Shown: one piece after another, positions 36,608-45,841 of the stretch
How positions within the stretch are numbered: the stretch's first letter is position 1
Layout of the letters: every line of letters starts with the position of its first letter
Source of the DNA: Variovorax paradoxus
GTDB taxonomy: Bacteria; Pseudomonadota; Gammaproteobacteria; Burkholderiales; Burkholderiaceae_C
Assembly: GCF_022009635.1 (NCBI RefSeq)
Contig: NZ_CP091716.1
Location: 5,973,501-6,037,500 of the forward strand
Length of the DNA: 64,000 bases
Reading direction: 5' to 3'
Position numbers and translations under genes: made by a program
The notes under the pieces: model-generated
The model's database searches: none
Seen by the model: only the letters and a program-made list of their open reading frames with translations
What the model was told of the DNA's origin: nothing

Positions 36608-37603
36608 ATGCGCATTCCCCCCATCCTTCGTCCAGCCGCGCTGGCGGCCATTGCATTCGCCGGCGCATGCCTTTCCAGTGGCACGGCGCTCGCACAACAA
36701 CAGGCGACCTATCCGAGCAAGGCCATCACGATCGTGGTGCCCTACCCGGCCGGCGGCTCGAACGACACCTTCGCGCGCCAAGTCGCCAAGGAACTCGGCG
36801 ACGAGCTCAAGCAGCCGGTGATCATCGACAACCGGCCCGGCGCGAGCGGCAACACCGGCACCGCGCAGGTAGCGCGCGCCACGCCGGACGGCTACACGCT
36901 GGTGGCGGTGTCCTCCAGCATGACGACCAACGCGGCGGTGCAGTCGAAGCTGCCTTTCGATCCGGTGAAGGGCCTCGCGCCAGTGGCCATGTTCGCCAAG
37001 GGGCCCTTCATCGTCGCGGTCAACAACGACTTCCCCGCGAAGACGCCCGCAGAGCTGATTGCCGCCATCAAGGCGAAGCCGGGCCAGTACAACTACGCAT
37101 CCTCTGGCTCCGGCAGCGTCAACCAGTTCGGCACGGAGTTGCTCAAGGCCAAGGTGGGCGACCTGCAGATCGCGCACATCCCGTACAAGGGCATGGGCCC
37201 GGCCGTGACCGACCTCATCGGCAACCAGACCCAGCTGCTGATTTCCAGCGGTCCGTCGCTGCTGCCGATGGTGCGGGCGGGCAAGCTGCGCGCCGTCGGC
37301 ATCACCAGCCTGAAGCCGAGCCCCGTCGCGCCCGATCTCACACCGATGGCCGTCGCCGTGCCCGGCTACGAGTTCGAACTCTGGTGGGGCCTGCTGGCAC
37401 CCGCAGGCACGCCGGGCGACGTGGTCGCCAAGCTCAACCAGGCCGTCAACCAGATCCTCGCCAGGCCCGCGATCGCGGGCAACTTCCTGCGCGAAGGCGC
37501 GATCGCCACGCCGCTCACGCCGGCGCAGTTCGGCACCGTGATCGCCGACGACGTGGAGCGCTGGAAGAAGCTGGCCAAACAACAGAACATCACCGCAGAC
37601 TGA
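36608..37603 (+). CDS. Bug/TctC-family solute-binding receptor 1
   Basis: A 331-residue periplasmic receptor with a signal peptide (AALAAIAFAGACLSSGTALAQ). Bug signatures are IVVPYPAGGSNDTFARQ, IIDNRPGASGNTGTAQVA, HIPYKGMGPAVTDLIG and DVERWKKLAKQQNI at the end. AGGAGA is upstream of ATG 36608. Bug proteins bind carboxylates. No TctA/TctB membrane partners lie in the window. Confidence 0.92.
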   Translation: MRIPPILRPAALAAIAFAGACLSSGTALAQQQATYPSKAITIVVPYPAGGSNDTFARQVAKELGDELKQPVIIDNRPGASGNTGTAQVARATPDGYTLVAVSSSMTTNAAVQSKLPFDPVKGLAPVAMFAKGPFIVAVNNDFPAKTPAELIAAIKAKPGQYNYASSGSGSVNQFGTELLKAKVGDLQIAHIPYKGMGPAVTDLIGNQTQLLISSGPSLLPMVRAGKLRAVGITSLKPSPVAPDLTPMAVAVPGYEFELWWGLLAPAGTPGDVVAKLNQAVNQILARPAIAGNFLREGAIATPLTPAQFGTVIADDVERWKKLAKQQNITAD

Positions 37604-37617
37604 GAAAGAGAAGATCC

Positions 37618-38823
37618 ATGAGCCTCGCCCCAACCCACGATGCCGGCAACGACGACGCACGCCTGCCCGTGCGCAGCGGCCCCGCGGGCCCGCTGAGCGG
37701 CCTGCGCGTGCTCGACCTGAGCGCCTACATCGCGGGCCCGTACGGCTGTTCGCTGCTGGCCGACCAGGGCGCGGAGGTCATCAAGATCGAGCCGCCCACG
37801 GGCGACAACCTGCGCAAGTACCCGTCGACGCTGGAAGCCGAGAGCCGCGCCTTCATCGGCGTGAACCGGAGCAAGCTCGGCGTGGTGCTCGACCTGAAGA
37901 ACCCGGACGACCTTGCCGCGCTCATGGCGCTGGTGGAAACGGCCGACGTGCTGGTGCACAACTTCCGGCCCAGCGTGCCGCCGCGGCTGGGCATCGGCTA
38001 CGAACAGTTGAAGGCGCTGAACCCGCGGCTGATCTACTGCGCCGTCACCGGCTATGGCGAGACAGGTCCGCTGCGCGAAAAGGCCGGCTACGACCAGGTG
38101 CTGCAGACCATGACCGGCATGTGCACGCTGCAAGGCCAGCGCGGCGGCCCGCCCGAGATCCTCTACGGCTCGGTGGTCGACTACTACGCGGCCGCTCTGG
38201 TGGCCGCGGGCGTGGCGTCTGCCCTGTACGAGCGCGAGAAGAGCGGCGCGGGCCAGTACGTCGGCGTGTCGCTGCTGCGCTCCGCGCTCACCATGCAGTC
38301 GGCGCGCATGGTCTGGGCCGAAGGCGAACCCAAAGACGTGGGGCGCGACATGCGCTCCGGCGGCATCACCGGCCTGCACCCCACGCGCGAAGGCCATCTC
38401 TACATCTCCGCCAACACGCCGCATTTCTGGCAGGCGTTGTGCGCCAAGGTCGGGCTGCCGGAGCTTGCGGTCGACGAGCGCTACGACTCGGTTCGCAAGC
38501 GCGCGCAGCACTCCGCCGAGATCGTTCCGCGGCTGCGCGCGGCGCTGGCCGAACGCAGCGCGCTCGAATGGGAGGAATGCTTCGGCGAAGACGTGCCCTG
38601 CGCCGCCGCGCGCACGGTGGAAGACATGTTCGACAACCCGCAGGTGCTGGCCGAAGACATGGTGGCGGAATTCGCGCATCCCACGCTCGGCACTTACCGC
38701 GGCTTCACGCGGCCCGTGCAGTTCGGCCGCACGCCGGGGCCGGAGCCCTTTGCGGCGCCGACGCTGGGCCAGCACACGGGCACCGTGCTGGCCTCTCGCG
38801 GCAAGGGAACAGGCCAGGGCTGA
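37618..38823 (+). CDS. CaiB/BaiF-type (family III) CoA transferase
   Basis: A 401-residue CoA transferase. LRVLDLSAYIAGPYGCSLLADQGAEVIKIE and NRSKLGVVLDLKNP are in outline the family III start, and GYDQVLQTMTGM carries the catalytic Asp region. It moves CoA between carboxylic acids. It begins 14 bp after the Bug gene and may activate the acid that the CitE-like lyase later cleaves. Confidence 0.9.
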   Translation: MSLAPTHDAGNDDARLPVRSGPAGPLSGLRVLDLSAYIAGPYGCSLLADQGAEVIKIEPPTGDNLRKYPSTLEAESRAFIGVNRSKLGVVLDLKNPDDLAALMALVETADVLVHNFRPSVPPRLGIGYEQLKALNPRLIYCAVTGYGETGPLREKAGYDQVLQTMTGMCTLQGQRGGPPEILYGSVVDYYAAALVAAGVASALYEREKSGAGQYVGVSLLRSALTMQSARMVWAEGEPKDVGRDMRSGGITGLHPTREGHLYISANTPHFWQALCAKVGLPELAVDERYDSVRKRAQHSAEIVPRLRAALAERSALEWEECFGEDVPCAAARTVEDMFDNPQVLAEDMVAEFAHPTLGTYRGFTRPVQFGRTPGPEPFAAPTLGQHTGTVLASRGKGTGQG

Positions 38824-38826
38824 GCC

Positions 38827-39702
38827 ATGCGCCTCGAAAGTGTCTGCCCCAACAGCGGCGGCACGCAGCGGCCCATGAGCAGTACGCCGGAGGGCGCCTG
38901 CGATGCGCACATGCATGTCTACGACCGCCGCTTCGCGCTGCATGCGCCACCCGATGCGATGGTCGACGATGCCACCGCCGACGACTACCGCCTGCTGCAG
39001 CAACGTATCGGCACGCAACGCACCGTCGTCGTGCAACCGCGCATCCACGGCACGGACAACAGCGTGACGCTCGCAGCCATCCGCGCGCTCGGTGCCACGC
39101 GCACGCGGGGCGTGGCCGTGGTGCACCCGGAGGTGAGCGACGACGAGCTCGCGCGGCTGCACGCGGGCGGCATTCGCGGCATCCGCTTCACGCTCTACAC
39201 GCCGACGCACGCGGCCACCGACTTCTCCATGGTCGAGCCGCTCGCGCATCGCGTGCACACGCTCGGCTGGCATGTGCAGCTGCACTGGAGCGCCGACCAG
39301 ATCGCCGAGCACGCGGCCCTGCTCGACCGGCTGCCCTGCACCATCGTCCTCGACCACCTCGCGCGGCTCGCGCTGCCGAATGCGCAGGCGCACCCCGCCT
39401 TCGCGGTCGTCAGCCGGCTGCTGGGCAACCGCCGCACCTGGATCAAGCTGTCCGGCGCCTACCTCGATTCGAAGCTGGGTGCCGAAGGCAGCTACGCCGA
39501 CACCACCCCCATCGCCCAGGCCTGGGTGAAGCAAGCACCCGAACGCCTGGTGTGGGGCAGCGACTGGCCCCACCCCACCGAACGCGACGCCAAGCCCGAC
39601 GACGCGCGGCTGTTCGACCTGCTGCACCAATGGGTGCCCGACGAAACCACGCGCCATCGCGTGCTGGTCGACAACCCGGCGCAGCTCTACGACTTTTCCT
39701 GA
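38827..39702 (+). CDS. Amidohydrolase-family lactonase (PDC lactonase-like)
   Basis: A 291-residue TIM-barrel metal hydrolase with CDAHMHVYD at the start (HxH), LDHLARLALP and WGSDWPHP near the end. These are hallmarks of the 2-pyrone-4,6-dicarboxylate lactonase branch of amidohydrolase_2. It would open a lactone or decarboxylate a carboxylate ring. It is 3 bp after the CoA transferase gene. The start could be further in, at MSSTPEGA. Confidence 0.85.
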   Translation: MRLESVCPNSGGTQRPMSSTPEGACDAHMHVYDRRFALHAPPDAMVDDATADDYRLLQQRIGTQRTVVVQPRIHGTDNSVTLAAIRALGATRTRGVAVVHPEVSDDELARLHAGGIRGIRFTLYTPTHAATDFSMVEPLAHRVHTLGWHVQLHWSADQIAEHAALLDRLPCTIVLDHLARLALPNAQAHPAFAVVSRLLGNRRTWIKLSGAYLDSKLGAEGSYADTTPIAQAWVKQAPERLVWGSDWPHPTERDAKPDDARLFDLLHQWVPDETTRHRVLVDNPAQLYDFS

Positions 39703-39725
39703 ACCACAAGCATCGAGACATTGGC

Positions 39726-40691
39726 ATGAAGAACACAAGACGCGTCCTGAAGACGATCGCGGCCATCGCCGCCTGCGCGCCCCTGCTGGGCTGGGCCGCA
39801 TGGCCCGACAAGCCGATCCGCATGGTCGTTCCCTATGCGGCGGGCGGCGGCGCGGACAACACCGCGCGGATCGTCGCGCAGCAACTGAGCGCGGCGCTGG
39901 GCCAGCAGATCGTCATCGACAACAGGCCCGGCGCGGGCGGCGTGATCGGCGCCGACAACGTGGCCAAGGCGGCTGCCGACGGCTACACCGTGCTGTACGA
40001 CGCTTCTGCGTTCTCGGTGAATCCTTCGCTGCGCAAGCTGCCCTTCGACGCGGCCAAGGATTTCATTCCGGTGTCGCTGGTGGCCACCGCGCCGCAGATC
40101 CTGGTGGTGCCGGAGAACGCGCCCTACAAGACCGTCGCCGAGTTCCTGGACTTCGCGCGCAAGAACCCCGGCAAGCTGAGCTTCGCGTCGGCAGGCGGCG
40201 GCACCGGCTCGCACCTGGCGGGCGAGGCACTGAACGAACAGGCCAAGGTCAACCTGATGCACGTGCCCTACAAGGGCGGCGCACCGGCGCTCACCGACCT
40301 CATGGGCGGGCAGGTGTCGGCGTACTTCGGCAACGTGGCGTCCACCCTCAGCTACGTGAAGTCGGGCAAGCTGCGCGCCCTGGCCGTGAGTTCCACCAAG
40401 CGCGTGCCGGCCCTGCCCGACACGCCGACGCTCGGCGAGTCGGGCCTGCCGGGCTACAACGTGGTCGAGTGGAACGGCGTGTTCCTGCCCAAGGGCACGC
40501 CGGCCGACATCGTGCAGAAGCTAGGCAAGGCCGTGCAGGCGGCGATCAACGACCCCACTGTGCATCAGAAGCTGCTGCAGCTCGGCCTGGAACCCGCGGG
40601 CACCACGCCGGAGGCATTCGCCAGGTTCGTGCAGGACGAGATAGGCCGGGTGAGCGCGCTGGTACGGGCGCGCAACATCCGGGTCGACTGA
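39726..40691 (+). CDS. Bug/TctC-family solute-binding receptor 2
   Basis: A 321-residue periplasmic receptor. The signal is TIAAIAACAPLLGWAAWPD; MVVPYAAGGGADNTARIVAQ, DNRPGAGGVIGADNVAKA and HVPYKGGAPALTDLMGG are Bug motifs. It differs from receptor 1 in much of the binding domain, so it may bind another acid. It ends the cluster and is convergent with the second LysR gene. Confidence 0.92.
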   Translation: MKNTRRVLKTIAAIAACAPLLGWAAWPDKPIRMVVPYAAGGGADNTARIVAQQLSAALGQQIVIDNRPGAGGVIGADNVAKAAADGYTVLYDASAFSVNPSLRKLPFDAAKDFIPVSLVATAPQILVVPENAPYKTVAEFLDFARKNPGKLSFASAGGGTGSHLAGEALNEQAKVNLMHVPYKGGAPALTDLMGGQVSAYFGNVASTLSYVKSGKLRALAVSSTKRVPALPDTPTLGESGLPGYNVVEWNGVFLPKGTPADIVQKLGKAVQAAINDPTVHQKLLQLGLEPAGTTPEAFARFVQDEIGRVSALVRARNIRVD

Positions 40692-40706
40692 GCGGGCGCC
40701 CTGCAT

Positions 40707-41642
40707 CTACCGCCTGGAGCCGGCCACGCGCCGCAGGCATTCGATGAGCTGCTCGGTGCTCGGCGTGCGCCGCTCGCCGCGCATCGTGATCAGGCCGACC
40801 GGCGGCAGCTCGATCGGCACCTTCAGCGGCAGTATCTTCAGCACGCCCTGCTGCTGGAAGTGCCGCGCCACCGAACGCGCCATGAAGGCCGCGGCGTCGC
40901 GCTGCTGCAGGAAGCTCATCTGCGCGAGGAAGGAGGCCGACTCGATGATGTCCACCGGCGGCTGCACGCCGTCGCGAAAGAACATCTGGTCGAGCTTCAC
41001 GCGCAGCGATGCCCAGGGCGGCGGCATCACGCAGGGCAGCTTCGCCAGATCGGTCCAGCCGGGGCGGCGCTTCGCAAGCAGCGCATGGCCGGGGCGCAAC
41101 ACCACGGCCATCGGTTCGGCATGCAGTGCCTCGGTCTCGAGGTCCGGCGCGGCATAGCCGGGCTCCAGCCGCCCCACGAAAAGATCGAGTTCGCCAAGGC
41201 GAAGCTTGGGCAGCAGACGGGTGAGGTCGCCCTCTTCCACCAGCACGGTGGTCTGCGATGAGCGCGCCTTCAGCATTTCCACCGCACGCGCCATCAGCAC
41301 CGGCATGGCGACCACCATCGCCCCCACGCTGGTGCGGCCGGCAGCGCCGCTGGCAACGGCGGCGATCTCGTCGCGCGTGCGGTCGTAGTCGGCCAGCACG
41401 GAGCGCGCGAAGCGCACCACGCTGTCTCCATAAGGCGTGGGTTCGGTGCCGCGGGTGGAACGGTCGAAGAGCGCCAGGCCGAACATGCGCTCGATTTCCG
41501 CGAGCGACTTCGACACCGCCGGCTGCGTGACCGCAAGGAATTCGGCGGCACGCCCCAGGTGCCTGAACTGGTCCAGCGCCACCAGCATCTGCAGATGCCG
41601 CAGCTTGAGATTGGAACGAAGGACGCGATCGATCTGGCTCAT
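40707..41642 (-). CDS. LysR-family regulator of the sugar-acid cluster
   Basis: A 311-residue LysR regulator: LRHLQMLVALDQFRHLGRAAE in outline, VTQPAVSKSLAEIERMFG, then effector-domain strands (TSVGAMVVAMPVLMARAVEM; LDLFVGRLEPGYAAPDLETEAL). The GALDH/GbpR-like pattern fits a regulator of sugar or aromatic acid use. It is divergent from the third Bug gene with a long inverted repeat between them. Confidence 0.92.
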   Translation of the reverse strand: MSQIDRVLRSNLKLRHLQMLVALDQFRHLGRAAEFLAVTQPAVSKSLAEIERMFGLALFDRSTRGTEPTPYGDSVVRFARSVLADYDRTRDEIAAVASGAAGRTSVGAMVVAMPVLMARAVEMLKARSSQTTVLVEEGDLTRLLPKLRLGELDLFVGRLEPGYAAPDLETEALHAEPMAVVLRPGHALLAKRRPGWTDLAKLPCVMPPPWASLRVKLDQMFFRDGVQPPVDIIESASFLAQMSFLQQRDAAAFMARSVARHFQQQGVLKILPLKVPIELPPVGLITMRGERRTPSTEQLIECLRRVAGSRR

Positions 41643-41661
41643 GGGGTGTCTCCGGTCTTTT

Positions 41662-41691
41662 TCTCTTCATAACCTGTACGACATGAAGAGA
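41662..41691. promoter_or_regulatory. Long inverted repeat, LysR operator candidate
   Basis: TCTCTTCAT, 12 nt, ATGAAGAGA: perfect 9-bp arms, 20 bp upstream of the LysR start and 82 bp from the divergent Bug gene. Confidence 0.6.
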
Positions 41692-41772
41692 GTCCGCTAT
41701 TTCATTGGATGGCAATGATTGTCTACGGAAGAATCCGACCCGTTCGCCAAACAAGAAATCCTGGAGACAACG

Positions 41773-42771
41773 ATGAAGATCATTCGCACAGTGGCGCGAC
41801 GTCAGTTCGTGCTGGGCGGCCTCGGCGCCGCGACGCTTGCAGCCACGCCTCTTCGCGCGCTGGCCGCCTCGGACTATCCCAAGCGCCCTCTCACATTCAT
41901 CTGCCCATGGCCCGCCGGCGGCACCGCCGACCGGTCGATGCGCATCATCTGCCAGATCGCCGCGCGCGAACTCGGCCAGCCCATCGCGTTGGAGAACCGC
42001 GCGGGCGCCTCGGGAATGATCGGCACCAAAGCGCTGGCTTCGGCGCGGCCCGACGGCTACACCATAGGGCAGATACCGATCTCGGTCACGCGCTTCTCGC
42101 AGATCGGCACGGTGCAGCTCGACCCCTTGAAAGACCTCACCTACCTCGCGCGCACCTCCGGCCAGACCTTCGGCATCGCCGTGCCTGCGCGCTCGCCGTT
42201 CAAGTCGCTGCAGGACATGGTGGCGCAGGCCAAGGCCCGCCCCGGCGTCATCAGCTATGGGCATGCCGGCGTCGGCGGCGCGACCCATGTGGGCATGGAA
42301 CAGTTCGCGCAGGCCGCGGGCGTGAAGCTCAACGCCATCGCCTACAAGGGCGGATCGGCCGCGCTGCAGGACGTGCTGGGCGAGCAGCTCGACATGCTGG
42401 CCGACAGCAGCTCGTGGGCGCCGCATGTCGAAAGCGGCAAACTGCGCCTGCTCGCGACATGGGGAGAATCGCGCACGCCGCGTTTCAAGGACGCGCCTAC
42501 GCTGAAGGAACTCGGCTACGACGTGGTGGTCGAGGCGCCCAACGGCATCGGCGCACCGCAAGGCCTGCCCGCCGATGTCGAGAAGCGGCTGCGCGATGCG
42601 TTCCGCATCGCCGTCAACAGCGAAGACTTCAAGAAGGTGGCCGAGAGCATCGACGCGCCGGTCATGTACCAGGACGGCCCCGACTATCAGAAATACGCGC
42701 AGTCCGTGTACCGCCAGGACACGGAGCTGATCCGCAAGCTCAACCTCAAGGAACTGATGGAAAAGGGCTGA
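41773..42771 (+). CDS. Bug/TctC-family solute-binding receptor 3 (Tat-type signal)
   Basis: A 332-residue periplasmic receptor. The signal contains RRQFVLGGLGAATLAATP, a twin-arginine pattern. FICPWPAGGTADRSMRI, ENRAGASGMIGTKALA and YKGGSAALQDVLGE are Bug motifs. CTGGAGA precedes the ATG. It leads an operon with dehydratase, dehydrogenase and aldolase genes and so probably binds a sugar acid such as galactarate or glucarate. Confidence 0.92.
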   Translation: MKIIRTVARRQFVLGGLGAATLAATPLRALAASDYPKRPLTFICPWPAGGTADRSMRIICQIAARELGQPIALENRAGASGMIGTKALASARPDGYTIGQIPISVTRFSQIGTVQLDPLKDLTYLARTSGQTFGIAVPARSPFKSLQDMVAQAKARPGVISYGHAGVGGATHVGMEQFAQAAGVKLNAIAYKGGSAALQDVLGEQLDMLADSSSWAPHVESGKLRLLATWGESRTPRFKDAPTLKELGYDVVVEAPNGIGAPQGLPADVEKRLRDAFRIAVNSEDFKKVAESIDAPVMYQDGPDYQKYAQSVYRQDTELIRKLNLKELMEKG

Positions 42772-42795
42772 CGCCCGACGCCAGGCGCCCCCAAC

Positions 42796-44319
42796 ATGAA
42801 CGACAGCCCCCTGCTTCGCCTGCACCCGCACGACAACGTGCTGGTGGCCAAGACCCCCATTGCGCTCGGCGAGACCATCGAGGAATTCGGCGTCCGCGCC
42901 CGCGCGCAGATTCCCGCGGGCCACAAGATCGCAGCGTGCGCCATCGCGGCCGGCGAGCAGGTGAAGAAGTACGACACGGTGATCGGCGTGGCCTCGCGCG
43001 ACCTGCAGCCGGGCGACTACGTGCACAGCCACAACCTCACGCTGGTCGACAGCTACCGCGACCCGGCCTTCTGCCAGGACGTGCGCCCCGTGGCCTACGT
43101 GCCCGAGGCCGAGCGGGCCGGCTTCATGGGCTTCGTGCGGGCCGACGGGCAAGTGGGCACGCGCAACTTCATCGGCATCCTGTCGTCGGTCAATTGCTCG
43201 TCCACGGTCATCCAGCGCATCGCGGCGCATTTCACCGCCGAGCGCCTCGCGGCGTTTCCCAACGTGGACGGCGTGGCCGCCTTCGCGCAGACCAGCGGCT
43301 GCGGCATGTCGTCGCCCAGCGAGCATTTCGACGTGCTGCGCCGCACCCTCGCAGGCTACGCCCGCCATCCGAACCTGGCGGGCGTGCTGATCGTGGGCCT
43401 GGGCTGCGAGCGCAACCAGGTCGATGCGCTGGTCGACTCGCAGGGCCTGCAGCAGGGCCGCCTGATGCGCACGCTGGTGATGCAGGAAGTGGGCGGCACG
43501 CGCCAGACCATCGAGGCCGGCATTCGCGCGATCGAGGACATGCTGCCCGAGGCCGACGCGGCGCGGCGCACGCCGGTGGGCGCCAACCATCTCAAGATCG
43601 GCCTGGAGTGCGGCGGCTCCGACGGCTTCTCCGCCATCACGGCCAACCCTGCCCTGGGCGCGGCCATGGACCTGCTGGTGCGCCACGGCGGCACGGCCAT
43701 CCTGTCGGAGACGCCCGAGATCCACGGCGTGGAGTTCATGCTGACGCGGCGCGCCATCAGCCCCGAGGTCGGGCAGAAGCTGCTGGACCGGCTGGCCTGG
43801 TGGGAGCGCTACGCGGCCGGCCAGAACGCGCAGTTCAACGGCGTGGTCGGCCACGGCAACCAGGCCGGCGGCCTTGCCAACATCTTCGAGAAGTCGCTGG
43901 GCTCGGCCATGAAGGGCGGCACCACGCCGCTGCGCGCGGTGTACGAATACGCGGAGCCCATCGACCAGCCGGGCTTCGTCTTCATGGACTCGCCGGGCTA
44001 CGACCCGGTGGCGGTCACCGGCCAGATCGCGAGCGGCGCGCAGCTGATCTGCTTCACCACGGGCCGCGGCTCGATGTTCGGCAGCAAGCCCGCGCCGACC
44101 ATCAAGCTCGCGAGCAATACGCCGATGTTCCGGCGCCTGGAAGAAGACATGGACATCAACTGCGGCGTGGTGATCGACGGCGAGCTGACGGTCCCCGAAC
44201 TGGGCCAGCGCATCTTCGAGCAGATCCTTCGGCATGCCTCCGGCGAGCCCACCAAGAGCGAGACCCTCGGCCTCGGCGACCACGAGTTCGTGCCGTGGCA
44301 CCTGGGCATCGTGAGCTGA
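42796..44319 (+). CDS. UxaA/GarD-family sugar-acid dehydratase
   Basis: A 507-residue dehydratase of the altronate/galactarate type. It has an N-terminal SAF domain (residues about 8-90; GHKIAACAIAAGEQVKKYDTVIG in outline) and a C-terminal UxaA domain with SSVNCSSTV, TSGCGMSSPSEHF, LGCERNQ and LECGGSDGFS. It would dehydrate an aldarate or aldonate to a 2-keto-3-deoxy acid, the substrate of the aldolase two genes on. Galactarate and altronate dehydratases cannot be separated from sequence alone. Confidence 0.88.
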   Translation: MNDSPLLRLHPHDNVLVAKTPIALGETIEEFGVRARAQIPAGHKIAACAIAAGEQVKKYDTVIGVASRDLQPGDYVHSHNLTLVDSYRDPAFCQDVRPVAYVPEAERAGFMGFVRADGQVGTRNFIGILSSVNCSSTVIQRIAAHFTAERLAAFPNVDGVAAFAQTSGCGMSSPSEHFDVLRRTLAGYARHPNLAGVLIVGLGCERNQVDALVDSQGLQQGRLMRTLVMQEVGGTRQTIEAGIRAIEDMLPEADAARRTPVGANHLKIGLECGGSDGFSAITANPALGAAMDLLVRHGGTAILSETPEIHGVEFMLTRRAISPEVGQKLLDRLAWWERYAAGQNAQFNGVVGHGNQAGGLANIFEKSLGSAMKGGTTPLRAVYEYAEPIDQPGFVFMDSPGYDPVAVTGQIASGAQLICFTTGRGSMFGSKPAPTIKLASNTPMFRRLEEDMDINCGVVIDGELTVPELGQRIFEQILRHASGEPTKSETLGLGDHEFVPWHLGIVS

Positions 44320-44361
44320 TTTCTGACTTCTTCTTTTTTCACGGCGCACGTCGCAACCCCC

Positions 44362-45831
44362 ATGCCCCTGTCTCTTTCGCGCGCAGAGCTGCTGCGCAGC
44401 GCCAACTTCATCGACGGCGAGTGGCAAGCCGTGGCGGACCGCAGCTTCGACGTGATCGATCCGGCCACGGGCGAACTGATCGCGCGGGTGCCCGATTCGA
44501 ACGCCGCGACGGCGCGCGCCGCCACCGATGCAGCGCACGCCGCCTTCCCCGATTGGCGCAAGACGCCGGCCAGACAGCGCGCGCAGATCCTCAAGCGCTG
44601 GAACGACCTCGTGCTCGCGCATCAGGACGACCTGGGCCGGCTGATTTCTCGTGAGCAAGGCAAGCCCCTCGCCGAGGGCCGGGGCGAGGTCGCCTATGCG
44701 GCCAGCTACATCGAGTGGTTCGCCGAACAGGCCACGCGCGCCAACGGCGATGTGATTCCCGCGCCGCTGCCGGGGCGGCGCATGTTCGCGCTCAGGGAGC
44801 CGGTCGGCGTGGTGGCCGCCATCACGCCGTGGAATTTTCCGGCTGCGATGATCGCGCGCAAGATCGCGCCCGCGCTCGCCGCCGGGTGCACGGTGGTCTG
44901 CAAGCCGGCCGAAGACACGCCGCTGACTTCGCTGGCGCTGGTCGCCCTCGCCGCCGAGGCCGGCGTGCCGCCGGGCGTGCTCAACATCGTGACCGCGTCG
45001 CGCGAGCGCACGCCCGAAGTGGTCGATGCTTGGCTCGACGATCCGCGCGTGCGCAAGATCACTTTCACCGGCTCCACGCCGGTCGGCAAGCACCTGGTAC
45101 GGCGCTCGGCGGACACGCTCAAGAAACTCTCGCTCGAACTCGGCGGCAATGCGCCCTTCATCGTGTTCGAGGACGCCGACATCGAAGCCGCCGTCGACGG
45201 CCTGATGGCCGCCAAGTTCCGCAACGGCGGCCAGACCTGCGTGTGCCCCAATCGCGTGTTCGTGCACGAGGCGGTGCACGAGCGCTTCGCGGCGTTGCTG
45301 GTGGCGCGCGTCGCCGCGCTCAAAGTAGGGCCGGCCAGCGACGCGGCTTCGCAGATCGGGCCGATGATCAATGCGCGCGCCGTCGAGAAGATCGAGCGCC
45401 ACGTTCAGGACGCGGTGGCGCGCGGCGCGCGCGTGCTCACCGGCGGCACGCGGCTGCCCGCGCTGGGCGCAAACTACTTCGCGCCGACCGTGCTTGCCGA
45501 TGCCGACGCCACCATGGCCTGTGCCTGCGAAGAAACCTTCGGCCCGGTGGCTCCGCTCACGCGCTTCATCGACGAGGCCGAGGTGATCGCACAGGCCAAC
45601 GACACGCCCTTCGGCCTCGCGGCGTATTTCTACTCGCGCGACGTGCGCCGCATCTGGCGCGTGGCCGATGCGCTGGAGACCGGCATCGTCGGCATCAACG
45701 AAGGCGCGCTGGCGGCCGAGGCCGCGCCCTTCGGCGGCGTGAAGGATTCGGGCTACGGACGCGAAGGTTCGGTCCACGGCCTGGACGACTACCTGCACAC
45801 CAAGTACGTGTGCCAGGGACAACTGGACTGA
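44362..45831 (+). CDS. NAD(P)-dependent aldehyde dehydrogenase (semialdehyde type)
   Basis: A 489-residue aldehyde dehydrogenase. The catalytic Cys is in [10 protein letters not shown], the Glu in [13 protein letters not shown], the cofactor site in [13 protein letters not shown] and [11 protein letters not shown]. It resembles succinate-semialdehyde (GabD) and 2-oxoglutarate-semialdehyde dehydrogenases. In this operon its substrate would be tartronate semialdehyde or oxoglutarate semialdehyde from sugar-acid breakdown. Confidence 0.88.
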   Translation: MPLSLSRAELLRSANFIDGEWQAVADRSFDVIDPATGELIARVPDSNAATARAATDAAHAAFPDWRKTPARQRAQILKRWNDLVLAHQDDLGRLISREQGKPLAEGRGEVAYAASYIEWFAEQATRANGDVIPAPLPGRRMFALREPVGVVAAITPWNFPAAMIARKIAPALAAGCTVVCKPAEDTPLTSLALVALAAEAGVPPGVLNIVTASRERTPEVVDAWLDDPRVRKITFTGSTPVGKHLVRRSADTLKKLSLELGGNAPFIVFEDADIEAAVDGLMAAKFRNGGQTCVCPNRVFVHEAVHERFAALLVARVAALKVGPASDAASQIGPMINARAVEKIERHVQDAVARGARVLTGGTRLPALGANYFAPTVLADADATMACACEETFGPVAPLTRFIDEAEVIAQANDTPFGLAAYFYSRDVRRIWRVADALETGIVGINEGALAAEAAPFGGVKDSGYGREGSVHGLDDYLHTKYVCQGQLD

Positions 45832-45841
45832 AGGAGCAAAC

